From Polytrichum commune (taxonomy: Eukaryota > Streptophyta > Polytrichopsida > Polytrichales > Polytrichaceae): a DNA stretch of 64,000 nucleotides. The stretch's first letter is position 1; the number at the start of each line of letters is the position of its first letter. The DNA lies in assembly GCA_950295325.1 (NCBI GenBank), contig OX485807.1, positions 29,545,666 to 29,609,665 of the forward strand. The letters run 5' to 3'. Shown here in pieces: positions 41,489 through 53,626 of the stretch. The translations under genes were made by a program, and so were the position numbers. Below the pieces are notes generated by a model. It did no database searches. It worked only from the letters and a program-made list of their open reading frames with translations, and had not been told where the DNA came from.

Positions 41489-44400
41489 ACAATAACCTTA
41501 AATGCCAAGTGATGGACGTGATATTGAAAGTTACAACCTCTTATGACTGCCATAAATACCATAAATACAAGGCAATCATAAGAGGTTGTAACTTGCACTT
41601 TCATCCATCTTTTCAATTGATAATTGCATATTTTATCCATCTATAGAGCTTTATAAGCTAAACAACTTATCATATACAATTTATTTCTTTACCCTACATG
41701 TAAGGTGTTGTATATTTCAGATAACATAATATAAATTCTTATATATTTTAGATACATATAATATTATAGTATCAATTGAACGATTTTATTTAGCCCCTAT
41801 TGTACTACTAAGTTTTATTTACTTTTTTATCCCCAAAGAGTATACAATACCACACGTGTGGTTTTATAATTTTTGCATAGTGAATTCTCCGGTTCACAAC
41901 AAAATATACCCAATGATGTTACATTGGGGTCAAGATCCAAGATGCGATAAACATAAATTGGCACCAATTGGGCATCAATTTCTAGTCAAACCTTGGCAGT
42001 CCCCGTTCAAGAGAATACTCCTAGTTTGAGGAGCCAATCTTCAAGCTTGGATCCAATCTTGAGTCCAAAAGTAAGGTCCAATAAGGGGTTTTTGTGGACC
42101 CCAAGTCTCTTGTTGTAAACCTACCCCTAATAATGTGCATACTAGTCAAAGTGGTATTGAGAGGGAAATTGTGACATGCCAGCCTCCATCAAAAAATAAA
42201 TAAATAAGACATGCCTAATTCGGTTACCTGTCTTAATTGAGCACATAAATGAGTACAATGAGTCAAAAATATATTGAACAATGTGCTCAAAATATGATAA
42301 CCATTATAGACTCAACAATCATCATAATTGGGAGGGGGGGGGGGACTACATTACCATCTCATGAGTATGAAGCATATCTTCACTTTGACAATGAATAAGA
42401 TATTCATACGAGCTTTGAAATTTATGAGGAGAGTGGCTACAACCTCGACTTGGATGTGCTGACCATCTCATACTAAGTGTGTGTTCCGTATCGTAGGGAG
42501 AAGTGGGATTGTTGGAAAAAAATTGTAACCATTTAAGGCCCATCTACCTAGGTCCTTATGGCTTACAAAACCTGCAATGTTCACTGGGATATCTGCAAGC
42601 ATAAGGTAGAAATACCATAACCTGGTAACCACCCTCTAGCCGTGCACTAGACCGCCACCATAATAGTGAAGTACCATTTCTAAAACAGATCATGGCTTGG
42701 GCGGCAACTTCAATGCGTGTATGCTTAGTGTAGCCAATGGGAGTCAAGTGTTAATGTACTCATGAGGTAACTATTTTAGGCGATGTTATGTATGGAAATG
42801 CAGATTACCGTGTACGGTGTAGGAAGAATCTAGTGAACGAGTAGGGGGTTGGACAACTTTCCACTTTGAAAAATAGTAGCATTTTTTGTATAGAGCAGAA
42901 AAATGTGAAACAACTTGCATTCTTCATGAATCCTTCTCGTCTATCTTGGAAGATTATCTCATGATTGTCAAACCAGATCTTCAATGCGAATCACCTTATT
43001 TTCACGGGTTATGGTATTTCTACCTTACATAAAGATCCCATGCAATGTGAAGTCGAGTGACAACACGGGCTTCGAAGTTAGATATTCAGTCTCCGGGGAG
43101 GTTTTCGGTCAAAACCCTAAGTTGGTGTTTCCAAGTCCAACCAGGTTGTGATCTTTTTCCCGGTTTTTCTTTACTAATTTCTTCGAGGTATGTTCCACCG
43201 ATTCCTCTAAAATGTTTAGTAAATTTTCCCGAGGTCTTGAACTTCAACCAGTTCATCTGTAACTAGTGCTCGGTTCTTGCTGTTCATGGTAGATATTAGC
43301 TGCCTGGGCTATAAATTAAAGCCCATAAGGAGCTGTGGAGGGACTAGTGCTCGTACCTTGTAAGGTAGAAGCTAGGTTACGCCATTGGTGACTCCATGTA
43401 TACGTAAGGTATTGAGGATTTGAAGTAACACCTTCCCTTTGGTGACACCTATTTTTTTACGCTTAAGCCGTCAACGAGTGAATGCAATGGTGTCATCAAG
43501 CAAGTCATTGTTATAAGTGTTTTATTCATATGCGGCGTTTAAGTACAAGATAGCACCACTTTGGCCATTCATAATAGCGGTGTAAGAAGGATATAAAGAA
43601 CGTTTTAAGAAGAGCACCGACTTTGGACAGTCACAAATTCACAATGGTGAATTGGGGGATTTATATGTTGAATGAGGTGGTGTAAGAAGTGACCCACAAA
43701 TGAGGGACAACACCTTCATTTATTAGGAGATCCTCACTTGCAAAAAGACTCATTTTGTGGTGATTCTCACTTAGCGATCCGACATCGGAACCTTCCCCCC
43801 CCCAACTTGACAATATAAAGCTCTTTTGTTAAAACGATTTTGATTTTTTTCTTTCTTTCTAGGTTGCATATGAAATTATTATTATTAGTTTGTGTGTGTG
43901 TGTGTGTGTTTTTGCTTGTTTGTTTGTGTGTGTAGACTTTGTATAGATTTTCTAATCTATGAAAAAAATCTCCAAGCCACTTAACATTCATGAAATCGGA
44001 AAAGTTTCTTAAAGTGTCACTGTCAGGCCTCAGTACCTTAGCTGAGTAAGCAAAAGGGAGGAAGATTGGGTGGGTGGTCGCTGAAGAGATGAAGTATTTT
44101 TGTAATCCTGTGTGGCGGTTATTCACTGCAACTGACTTTGACAAAACACACGACCGTCCCACAAAAGTTGAAGGATGCAAAGGAGCTTCATCAAGTTTGT
44201 TTTTCAAAGCAAGCAGTCAGTCAATCCTCAAATAGAAGAAGCCTCGTTTTGTTACGACAAGTCAATGCAGAGCGTGTGAGACGTGAGGATCCTCACCAAT
44301 TGCCAACTTAAATACGTGGTAGACAAGTTCAACTGCACCATGCATGTTTTAAAACTCCAAATCGATTTCCAGCCAAATTAAAATGTCACGAGAGAAAGGA

Positions 44401-45252
44401 TCGAACTCCACAACTGTAAGTGGCCAAAGCACATCTTCCTCGACAACAAACTTAGCATGATGAGCTAGTAGAAGCAGGGATGACCTCTTGTGCTGCTTAT
44501 TATTATTTCTGGCTCAAATTTTCCCGTTCAATTCTTGTTCAAAATCCTCCTCCTCTGCTGAAGCTCCCCTTTTCCACCACGACTGAGTCAATCGTTGTGC
44601 TGCTTGTTTAGTAATTGTGGTGGTGGACTATGTTCGGGGAAAACCGACGGCTAGTTCATTATCAGCCGATGGATTTCCCCTCATGGCCGGTCCAAATCTC
44701 CAACCATCGGATGGCAATCTAACTGTAATTTCAATCCTCTGGCAATTAGCCGATGAACCAGAAAATGTCCCGGAAATGTAGCCTATTCTTCTTGTGAGTT
44801 ACTAGATTTCAACCGGAAGCATCCAGAGCGCTATTTGTCTAGGGCATCTGATGATGCACTTGAGGAAGTACCCTAAACCTTAAACTTTTTGAATTATGCA
44901 ACCTTTCCATGACCAAATCCAATTGCTTCTATGAAGAATTGGGGGACCCTTGGCCTTCAAGCGGTGAAGGCATTGCTAGGTTCAACTCCTGCCAAGGACA
45001 TTAACTCTTCAAATTCAAAGTTTTGAACATGCCTTTTCTTTTCACTTATTCAAGATTTTGTACTAAGAAATGATTTCTAATAACTTTTCATACATATTTT
45101 AAACAATTAGTGCCGATATGAATTCCATTTAATGGGGTATTGGCCAATGAAAATATGAAAATATACGCAATTGGCCGATTGATTTTACAAAAGACCGGCT
45201 CTTGCCGATGTAAATTGGGAAAAATCCGACCCTTTGTAGCAACTACCAGCAA
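41489..45252. other. Intergenic tract with repeats, no gene recognised
   Basis: 41522-41600 contains an inverted repeat, AAGTTACAACCTCTTATGA and its inverse, forming a hairpin. 42215-42560 is a family-H-like copy and 43072-43268 a family-D copy. 43885-43905 is a (GT)n microsatellite. The 146-codon frame at 43767-44207 (-) runs through the GT repeat and shows no domain. 44300-45250 looks closer to single-copy DNA but no exon is recognisable. Confidence 0.45.
43072..43268 (+). repeat. Dispersed repeat family D copy 3
   Basis: Shares 'gtttccaagtccaacc', 'ggtttttctttact', 'gaggtatgttccac' and 'gattcctctaaa' with 61388-61588. Confidence 0.65.
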
Positions 45253-45255
45253 TTA

Positions 45256-45628
45256 GGGCCGGTTTACACTACGGTGGAGAAGTCCACCGGTCATGAAAAA
45301 AGGGCGTTTCTCAATTGTGATTGGTCGAAAATGCAACTCTTGACCGGTGGGTGTTTACACTAGGTGAAGAAAACAATGGTGGTGAACTTTTCTCATGGAT
45401 GATAAAATGACATGGCCGCCTACATGGCGGCACTTTTTGGAGTTGGGCTTCTCCGGCCTCAAGAGGCCGGACAAGAAACTCCTCCTCTGGAGAAGCCCAA
45501 CTCAATAAAAATATTTTATTGCCTTTAATTCTTCTCCGGCACATCCACCATTTGCCTCATATAACCATGTCTTGGCCAAGCATTCTTGACCGACCGGAGG
45601 CCTTCTCCACCGTAGTGTAAACCGGCCC
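45256..45628. mobile_element. PIF/Harbinger-like MITE, family I
   Basis: TTA lies on both sides. The left end GGGCCGGTTTACACTACGGT and its perfect inverse at the right continue for about 30 bp of TIR; the element is 373 bp. It ends 11 bp before the next MITE begins. Termini share GGGCC and 'TTTACAC' with family J. Confidence 0.9.
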
Positions 45629-45639
45629 TTAGCCACTAA

Positions 45640-46216
45640 GGGCCACTTCACACACAAGGCTGAAGGCCCTTGACCATGGCAATGTAAGAACTCTCATTGG
45701 TTGAAAAGGCGGAGACCGTCCAAGTTCACTTCACATTAGGAGGTGAAGGCCTACAGGCCCAAAGAAAAGTTCGTGGATGAAAAGTCTACATGGAGTCCTA
45801 CATGGCTAGTTGTAGATAAGGGTGCATGGTCTACCGGAATTTGCGTCAGATCCACCTCCAAGAGGTGGGCTTGACGCAAATTCCGGGAGACCATGACTTT
45901 TTTAATATTTTTTCCAGCAGGACAGATTTCAAGACAGACTGCATGGCAGATTCCAAGACAGACAAACACCACCAAGTAGTTATCTTAAATTGATAAACTT
46001 GGAGACATATTATATTAAACCAAATCCTCCCCTCTTTTTCCACCAACAAAATATGCAATGGTCCCGCAACATGGTTCATTCTCACTTCACACTATGCTTG
46101 AGGGCCAAAGACTACATAAAATGGCTTTCCCAACACCCATGGTACGGCCTTTGGATGAGAGTCAAGGGTCCTCACCATTACAAGGTCACGGCTCTTGGCT
46201 CATGTGTGAAGTGCCC
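45640..46216. mobile_element. PIF/Harbinger-like MITE, family B copy 2
   Basis: TAA lies on both sides. It is bounded by GGGCCACTTCACACA and its inverse (one base missing at the right end) and aligns throughout with 4696-5286. Confidence 0.85.
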
Positions 46217-46567
46217 TAAGGCTTCAAAAACTTCCCGAACTCTGGTCGTGGATCATTCGTTTGCTGGATAGCGTGGACCCGACTTCAAAGAGGAAGGCGC
46301 TATGGCATATTCTGCATCGCTGACGGTCGGCCATGATCAGCATGTACTGTTCTCCCTCTTCAGTATGACACGTTTGGGAACACACAAAATGTGTCGTATT
46401 GTCGAGGTGTTGTCTTCTTGTTAACATGACAAATGGCGTAAAGTTGTTGTACTATCGAGGGAATACAAAAACATAAGCAATATGAGCTTTAAGACATATA
46501 CAACGAGTTTAAGCAATACAGATTGTATGAAATAATAACTTATAACTCCAAACAAACACAAGTATTC

Positions 46568-47071
46568 TCAAGAACTCTTGGAATAGGAGTGCAAAGATCT
46601 TTGGTGTTGTCTACCCAAGTTGGCGATTGTCATCTTATCTAAATTTTTTGCTAGCTTTTGAAAATTGATGATTTTGTTAACACCAAAATGTAAAGAGTTG
46701 TCTAATAAGAGATTAGAGAACAATGATGCATGACGTTTAGCATCACTAAGCTTTACTTTAGGCGGAGCAACATCATCCACATCTACTGGATGTAGATCAA
46801 CATTAAGATCAAAGCCTTGTGCATACTTGATTCCCAAAGTAGCATCCACCAATTCATCAGTACTCAACTCTGGCTTAGTAATCTCTTCCCTTTCCATCTG
46901 AATGCAAGTCTCGATTGACATTTCTTCATCACCCAATCGCAACTTTGAAATCGAGGCACCAAGTTCGTATGATTCTTCTTGCAGTATATCCCTCTCCCTT
47001 TCCATGTTGCAGGTAATATACCCGCCATCCTCCGACAATTCATGACTATCTGTGCATCCAACACACTCCAT
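46568..47071 (-). pseudogene. Pogo-like transposase C-terminal part (C1)
   Basis: The 167-codon frame carries the segment that follows the DDE domain: an acidic Leu/Ser-rich stretch, then VKLSDAKRHASLF, NFQKLAKNLDKM and the end QRSLHSYSKSS. The last part is a degenerate PCNA-interacting box (46580-46603), with Leu and Tyr kept but the second aromatic residue changed to Ser. Upstream, 46990-47080 and its neighbour frame keep AQIVMNCRRMAGILP, the I-x-N-C-W-R-K-x-GILP motif of CENP-B/pogo transposases. It is about 85% similar to 62831-63349. Confidence 0.75.
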
Positions 47072-47185
47072 ACTTCATAACTCCACATGATAGCATGTCC
47101 AATGTTGGGCACCCCCTTCCCCGAGTCTTTCAATGTAGCATCATCATACTGTGAGAAAAACCCACTGCAAAAGTTTCTTCTTGTA

Positions 47186-47335
47186 CTAAATTTTGAAAAA
47201 TGCTATAATATTAATACCTTGATCCAAAGGTTGAATTACACTTGTAACATTGGGAAGAAGGAATACCAAATTCATGTTGCTCAATTCCAAGGTTGAAAAA
47301 CCACCAAACTTATCAATTTTGGCAGAGCTAATAAA
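47186..47335 (-). pseudogene. Pogo-like transposase DDE domain, second half
   Basis: The reading frame keeps LSNMNLVFLLPNVTSVIQPL followed by DQGI, the third-acid segment of DDE_1-type (pogo/Tigger/CENP-B) transposases. It begins exactly at the LINE insertion site; on the far side of the LINE the same domain ends with VIMILDNASSH. The frame breaks into the C-terminal part at about 47190, so the gene was also decayed by small changes. Confidence 0.75.
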
Positions 47336-47495
47336 ATAAAATAAAATAAATGTCGGGGTTTCTTTTACCCTGACGTGAATGGGAGCCCGTTCCTCTCTAC
47401 CATGATCATGTTTGACCAAGCGTCACCGTAAGGGTACTTCCTCCCTCTCGGGAGGTGGGCTTCTTTAGTTTACTCGGAGGCTCGGTCCTTAGCCT

Positions 47496-49435
47496 TTAGA
47501 GGGGATCAACAAGGGGTTGTTTGTTGTCTAACTTTCTTTTGTTTAATATTAGGTATGTGAGGTATTTAATGGCAATTTGGTGTAAGTGTTTCATAAGTGT
47601 TTTGATTTCTCTTTTAGGTGTTTTGAGTTTTTCTAGTTCTTTAATTGGTTGTTTGTGGATAGCCCCTCTAACTCCGGTTGTGATAGTGATGAGAGGGTTG
47701 ACTTGCCACCCACCATTTTGAGTGTTTGGATGAGTGGGTTGTATTTCTCGGTTTTTTTCCTTGTGTGCGGTATTTGGGAATTTGTCGTGATAATATGTGA
47801 ATTGTATGAATTGTATGACTTTTGGTGGGGTTGGCGTTAGGAGGGGTTGGCTTTCGGAAGGGGCACCTAGTACGCATAGTATGTCTGGTCTAAGTATGGC
47901 TAGACATGTGCATGGTGTGGTATGGCATGAACATTGGAGTAGCCATGGTGGGACCATGTTGTCTTCTGGTCTGAGATTTTGGTTACCTGCATTTATAAGG
48001 GTATGATATCTTGTATATTTGCTTGATTATAATGTATGTACGATTTGGTGTACTACCTTATTGTGTCGTGCTATACGCAATCCCTTTAAGTGTTGGTTTG
48101 AGCATGTAGAGAGTAGATGTGGCCATGTGTCTAAGGCATTGTTAGGACATAGTGTATAGTTTGGGTTTGGGTATATATTGGGCCAAAGTATATGTTTACG
48201 GTGGTTACCCATGTATTGGGCGTATTGGAATTTTAGGATTTGTGTAATTTGGGCGTATGTTATCCCAGGGTTTTGTCCAAAATTGGTTGGAGAGTTTGGG
48301 GCCGATTTGGTCGTTGGATGTCCATTTATCTATGTATGTGAATTTGGATTGGGCCCATTTTATTTCTTGGTTTTTGTGTTCTTTGTTAATGTATGTTTGT
48401 AGGTTCCGTACGGCACCCGTGTGTGTACATGTTGGGACCCTGTTGAGCCAATATGGTGTAGTATGGGCCGTATGTATCCTAGGGGTGTTGGTGGGTTTGT
48501 CTAGGAGGGCTCCATTGTTTGCTAGCTGGTCCGCAATTTGATTGCCTATTATTCATGTGTGTGCCCCAACTTTTTGAATTGTGATTTTGTGTGTGGACCA
48601 TGTTATGTGGTTGACTATAGCGGAAATGAATAGTTTATCCGGGTGGTTATGCTGGGATGATGGATGTTGTATATGGTTATGTATTAGGTATATACTATTA
48701 AGGCTGTCTATACAAATGTGTGTATCTTGTGTGTGTTGTTGTGTTTCTTGAATTGCTATGAGGAGGGCGTTTAGTTCAGCTTTGAGGATATTTTGTAGGC
48801 ATGGGAGTCTTGTGCGATTTGAAGGTTGTTGGCAGGGCAATATACACCTGAGCCAGCTGTGTTACCGGCCCCGTTCTCGTTCGGGGGGATAAATGATATG
48901 TCGGTGTATATGCATTGTTGGGGTTTGAATTTAAGGGGGTGGGTGTGATATAGTTATATTGGTAGGTGTTGTGTTGAGTGGGTGCTTTCATGGTGGTCAT
49001 ATATTGGGGCTTTGTGCCATGCGTGGGAGGGTTTCACTTTTTTCTTAGAAGGGGTATTTTGGCTTGGGTGTTATAAAGCTCAAGTATGTTGGTTGTGAGT
49101 GTGTTGGGTATTTGTGATTTGCCTAGGGAGGGGTTTTGATTGTGTATGCTAATTATGATGGTGTATTGGTTTTCTAGTTGGTGTAGATATTTTGGCCATT
49201 CCGTTGTAGGGTTGTATTGTATGGTGTTGGGCGGTATGGTTGCTATTATGTGTAGTTCTGCATGTGTAACTGAGAGGGGGTTCTCTTTATGATTGATTGT
49301 GATGATGGTTGTGGTATTGCGGTCTTCTTGGGTAGCCATGCGGGCCCACTGGATGGATGTCATGGCAGTTTTGAGGTCTAGGGGGTGGGCCAGGCCATTA
49401 TCTTTCCATTTTGATGAGTGTGCGAGTCCCGTCAA
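47496..49435 (-). pseudogene. LINE ORF2 C-terminal remnants, frameshifted
   Basis: Fragments in coding order: 49435-49034 (GLTGLAHSSKWKD and following, a segment N-terminal to RNase H), 49000-48776 and 48840-48553 (RNase H: TDIN..DSLNSIYLI, then KVGAHT), 48212-48027 (CTLCPNNALDTWPHLLSTC zinc knuckle), and 47957-47496 (tail: LQCSCHTTPCTCL, PDILCVLG, IQFIQFTYYHDKFP, GGWQVNPLITI, GVRGAIHK). At least four frame or stop breaks separate them. The tail frame is open to its stop at 47496 and is the better-preserved version of the family's C-terminus. Frames on the other strand are shadows. Confidence 0.72.
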
Positions 49436-49587
49436 GCCAAATAATATGTCTTGGCTGTGTGGGGAGTTGTATTGGGTAAGTGTTATTGGGCATGTGAGGG
49501 GTGAGTAGTATGAATGTGTAGTATTATATGTTTCTATTAGGGCTTGAAGGGTGGAGGGTTTGATGGTTATTGTTTGGGTTGTGTTTT

Positions 49588-49928
49588 TGTAACGTTCTCA
49601 AATATTATGAGATTCAAGAGGCATGTTCCTCCCAACCTTAGAGCTTATGTACTAGATACTACTATGAGTTGAGGCCACCTCCAACTAGTAGTTAAGTATA
49701 TGCTAGCAAGCTCTCCCTCCATGCCTTTAGGATAATTCTAAGTGCACTTAACTAATGGTCGTTACTTACGACGTAGAACCAAGTGTAAAACCATAGCTTC
49801 AACTAGTTAACTCCCTTTACCTTTAGGACTGCTAGAACACTCAGGGTAGCGCCTCTAGTCTTCTAGTAAAGGAGTCCTAGTTGAATGAGAGGTTGTAAAT
49901 AAACAATAAACAATAAATATGTAATACA
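49588..49928 (-). repeat. 3' LTR of the gypsy element
   Basis: 341 bp, bounded on the - strand by TGTATTAC and ending in AACGTTACA. The polypurine-rich GGGTTTGGCCTCACAG lies immediately before it (+ coordinates 49929-49945). Confidence 0.92.
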
Positions 49929-49947
49929 CTGTGAGGCCAAACCCCCC
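49929..49947 (-). other. Polypurine tract of the gypsy element
   Basis: On the - strand GGGGGGTTTGGCCTCACAG directly precedes the 3' LTR. The same motif ends the related fragment at 41488. It is not a pure purine run, but its place defines it. Confidence 0.55.
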
Positions 49948-52261
49948 ACCCTTAAGCGTCCGTAGTCCGAGTAGTGGGTTTGGGCTCACATTCCTCCGCA
50001 GTATTGGATTTGGACTTGGATGAGTCCATAGTGCAAGGTTCACCCTTCAAGTGGTCTTGGATTTAACTGGAATTTCACTTTTAACAACTCAATGTACGAT
50101 TTCAATACGTATGTGGAGAATGCACAAGTTAACTATGTTATTTTAATCTCCTTATGCTCGGGTGCTATTTTGTCTTTGTTTGCTTCTAACGTCCATCCGG
50201 CTGCTTTAGCTACACAAGCCCTTAAGGATATCCCTCTCCTAAATGGAGTCCGTGCCGTTGACTCTATACTACCACTTGAACTATCACTTGTGTATTCCGT
50301 ATCGCTACTATAAGAGGTCTCACTTGGTGTCTCCATACCGTACATAAGCCTTTAAGTATTAAGAAATACTTATGTGACTTATGTCAATCTCTCCCTCGCA
50401 CCTTTGGTCTTTGCTTCCTTTGTCTTGCCATCGCGAGAGTGCTCCACATTCTCCATTAAGTTGTGCACGTGGTTTATTTTTAAAGAGAGGATGCAAGTGT
50501 TAAAAAAAAACACTATTCTCTATAGTCAATCTCAAATACATTTACTTGTGAAAGCCACACATAACACTAACTAGCATAATGTAACTAACTACTTGTCTAT
50601 GAGCTAATTAGGTAGGCTATCTACTAAGCTCCTTCATGAACCCATCTCTTTACTTTCTAATTACATAAACCTAGCTCCTTCATAAACCCAGCTCCTTCAT
50701 AAACCCAGCTTCTTAGCTTCTAACTAAACAAACCCAGGTCCTTCATAAACCCAGCTCTTTACTTTCTAACTAAACAAACCCAGCTCCTTCATAAACCCAG
50801 CTCCTTCATGAACCCACAACTTTGTAGTTGTAATCCCCAACTACCTCACTAATTATTCAAGCCCTTAACTAATCTTCCTACCTAATTTCCCTAATTCTAC
50901 TAACAACCCCTTTCTAATCACACAATTCTTCTCTAATCCTAAAATCCTAAAATCCTAAAATCCTAGAGAGGAGAGGGGGAGAGAGAATTTCCTAACTTCA
51001 CTAAGACTAACTAATCCACACAAGTATATTTTTGCACTCATCACAACATCAAGTGCTCAACTCTTAAACATGGAACTTGCAACCACGTGTATTCAAAACA
51101 TGAACTTTAAGTACCACAAATTGGAATCATGAATTAACTTTAAAATCCTTCACGTCAACACTAATTCTACCAAGAGGTCAAGCCCTCTTCAAGGCTAACA
51201 AGCCTTGGCTCTCAAACTAAAAACTAAGCACACACATGTGCTCCAATATGGCTTCCCACACCCACACTTATAACTCGTGGGGTGCCTTGGAGCACAAAGG
51301 AAAGAGAGGATGAGTGAGGGAAGAATGAGGGATTATATAGTAAGCTTGAGGGGTTGAGCACCCTCAAGGCTCACGATAAGCCCTTGAGATTTCCTCCTAC
51401 TTAGTAGGCGCCAATCCTATCTTCTAAGCCTTCCTCCCTCAAATGATCAACAAGGATCCTAATTCGAACATTTAACTAGCCTTGGCTTTCTACCTACCAC
51501 ACTTTACCAAACTTGGGATGCTTCAACCCAAACTTAGCCTCCTTCGCTTTCCGCCGCCATAACTTTCTCCCCTTACTTTCTCAAATCGTCGCTCACCACT
51601 TAATTCAAACCACGATGCTTAACTCGTGATTTGATTGGTGCTTTGAGAATTTGCTTATCCTCCACCTTGCATTCTTCCTTGGGCCTTCCCCATTAAGTGG
51701 CCATGATGAGGTGGTCCACTTGTGCGCTCCATGTGATCCTCCATTCATCCCAATTCGAATGCACTTGCCTCTTGAGTCACTTTGGTTGTCTCCATCCATT
51801 TGTACTAGCCTACTCACTAACTACTCAATCCAAGTTCTCCTTACCTATCCTCATTCACTCAAATCCTTCCGAAGGTAAAAACACAATAACAACTCACATC
51901 CTAGCCTCTTACAACATGGTACTTCTAAGACTAACATTTCACTCTTTTTATATTTTTGTGAAGTAACATGCTACTTCAAAGTGCATCAACTAACGTTTCA
52001 AGGGTCTAAGACTAAATGTGGGCACCCTTTTGGGCTCACATACACATTACACACCTCCCCACTTAGGAATGAATGTCCGCGTTCATGAATGATCCCAAAT
52101 CGTAGTGCATCAAGACAAATATAGTCAAGACCACCACTAATTTAAGCGAGCCATGGGGTCTGTATCTGTACCATGCTCCATGCCAATTGGCAGGGTGAAA
52201 CAAGTTAATAATAACACCCCGTTTACAGGATCTTGTGCAAGCCTGAAAGAATAGAAGGCGC
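49948..52261 (-). other. Long 3' non-coding region of the gypsy element
   Basis: About 2.3 kb lie between the integrase stop and the polypurine tract without a supported gene. It includes a tandem array at 50640-50815 and a triplet of 'aaaatcctaa' at 50936-50965. The same region is present as the isolated fragment 39850-41488. A short frame at 50133-50345 (- strand) has a Ser/Thr-rich start (SYSSDTEYTSDSSSGS); its (G)MSLRACVAKAAGWTLE-like part is also readable in the fragment near 41240-41310, so a small conserved extra product is possible but unproven. Confidence 0.6.
50640..50815. repeat. Tandem array of 'AAACCCAGCTCCTTCAT' units in the gypsy 3' region
   Basis: Units of 17 bp, some extended by 'tttactttctaactaaac', follow one another about eight times. 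The position corresponds to the 45-bp minisatellite in the other copy of this region. Confidence 0.85.
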
Positions 52262-53626
52262 CTACCCCGAAGATACCTTCCGCCTCAAACATTTTTGCGC
52301 AGCTGGGGCTTCGCGGTCACGCTTAACACCATGGCGTGTAAGTCTGTCCTCAGACTTTGCTACCGCATCCCAATACTCCTTGAGGACTTCTACACTCAAG
52401 TTGCATTCGGGCTCCCATGAATTATGCTCAAGTGCATATCCGAGCCATTTGATAAGATAGAATTTCTTGGGGCGAGAACAAGACCCTCTATCTTCGTGTG
52501 AAAACACGCATTCTACTTCATAAGATGCATCTTCCTCAAAGACTGGCGGAGGGGGAGGCTGTACCCTGCCATCGGCCACATAAGGCCTAAAAAGTGATAC
52601 ATGAAAGACATCGTGGATCTTAAATGTATCTGGCAGTTGCACGCGGTATGCTACCACCCCTATCCTTTGCACCACCCGAAATGGGCCAATCCACCTTGGT
52701 AAAAAATTTCGAGCTCCTGGGACTTTCAACTTAATGTTGGCAGTACTTACTAGCACGTGCTGGTCCACTTTGAACGAGACCTCTCGTCGGTTCTTGTCAG
52801 CATAGAACTTTTGTTGTTGTTGCGCACCAATGAGATGTTTCTTGGCCTCGCCAATCACATGTGTCATATGCTCGACAAAATTCTGCGCAGCAAGGACTTG
52901 ACACCTGATGTTCCCACTAATTGGTGTCCGGGGCTGCTGACCATAGTTCAGAACAAACGGAGTATTCCGTATAAACTCTTGCCAAGAGCTATTATATGCA
53001 AATTCAACTACTGCAAGGAATTCATCCCAATCATCTTGCACTGGGTTGATATAATGTTGCAACATATCCTCCAGGATACGGTTTACCCGTTCCGTCTGCC
53101 CATCAATTTGAGGATGGAATGCGGTGGACATGGCCAACCTTGTCCCCAAAAGACCATGCAACGCATCCCAAAACCTACTTGTGAATCTAGCGTCCCTGTC
53201 GCTTAGGATTACCCTGGGTAGACCATGCAACTTATATACATTATCACGGAATAACCTTGCCGTACCTTGAGCAGTAACATGTGTGGTGGTTGGTATAAAG
53301 TGGGCCATCTTGGACAACTTATTCACACATACAAAGATGACATCATAACCATTAGCAGATGGAGTCAATCCAGAGATAAAATCCATGCTCACTACTTCCC
53401 AATTTCTATCAGGAATTTCCAATGGTTGTAAAAGACCTGCTGGTTTAAGAGTACGGGCCTTACTCCTTTGGCAAATCTCACAAGATTTTATATAGCTTCT
53501 GATGGACCCTTGCATCTCAGGCCACCAAAAGTTTACTCGCACCCTTTTATACGTCTTAATTACCCCTACATGACCGCTATACATTGCATCATGATACTCA
53601 CGGAGCAAAAATGACCTGATATTCGA
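52262..53626 (-). pseudogene. Gypsy integrase with C-terminal chromodomain
   Basis: The open part is 448 codons. It shows the zinc-binding end of the N-terminal domain (H-x3-H region, then CEIC), the catalytic core with the first Asp in SMDFISGL, the second in LSDRDARF and the Glu in DGQTERVNR. A GPF/Y module follows (RWIGPFRV), and at 52352-52531 a chromodomain (YEVECVF, YLIKWLGY, NSWEPECNL). The domain set is complete. It is cut off from RNase H by an in-frame TGA at 53627-53629. The chromodomain would target insertion to specific chromatin in this family. Confidence 0.9.

Noticed and set aside
43767-44207. 146-codon open frame on the minus strand
   Set aside because: It runs through a GT microsatellite (read as Thr-His repeats) and A-rich stretches, and shows no recognisable domain.
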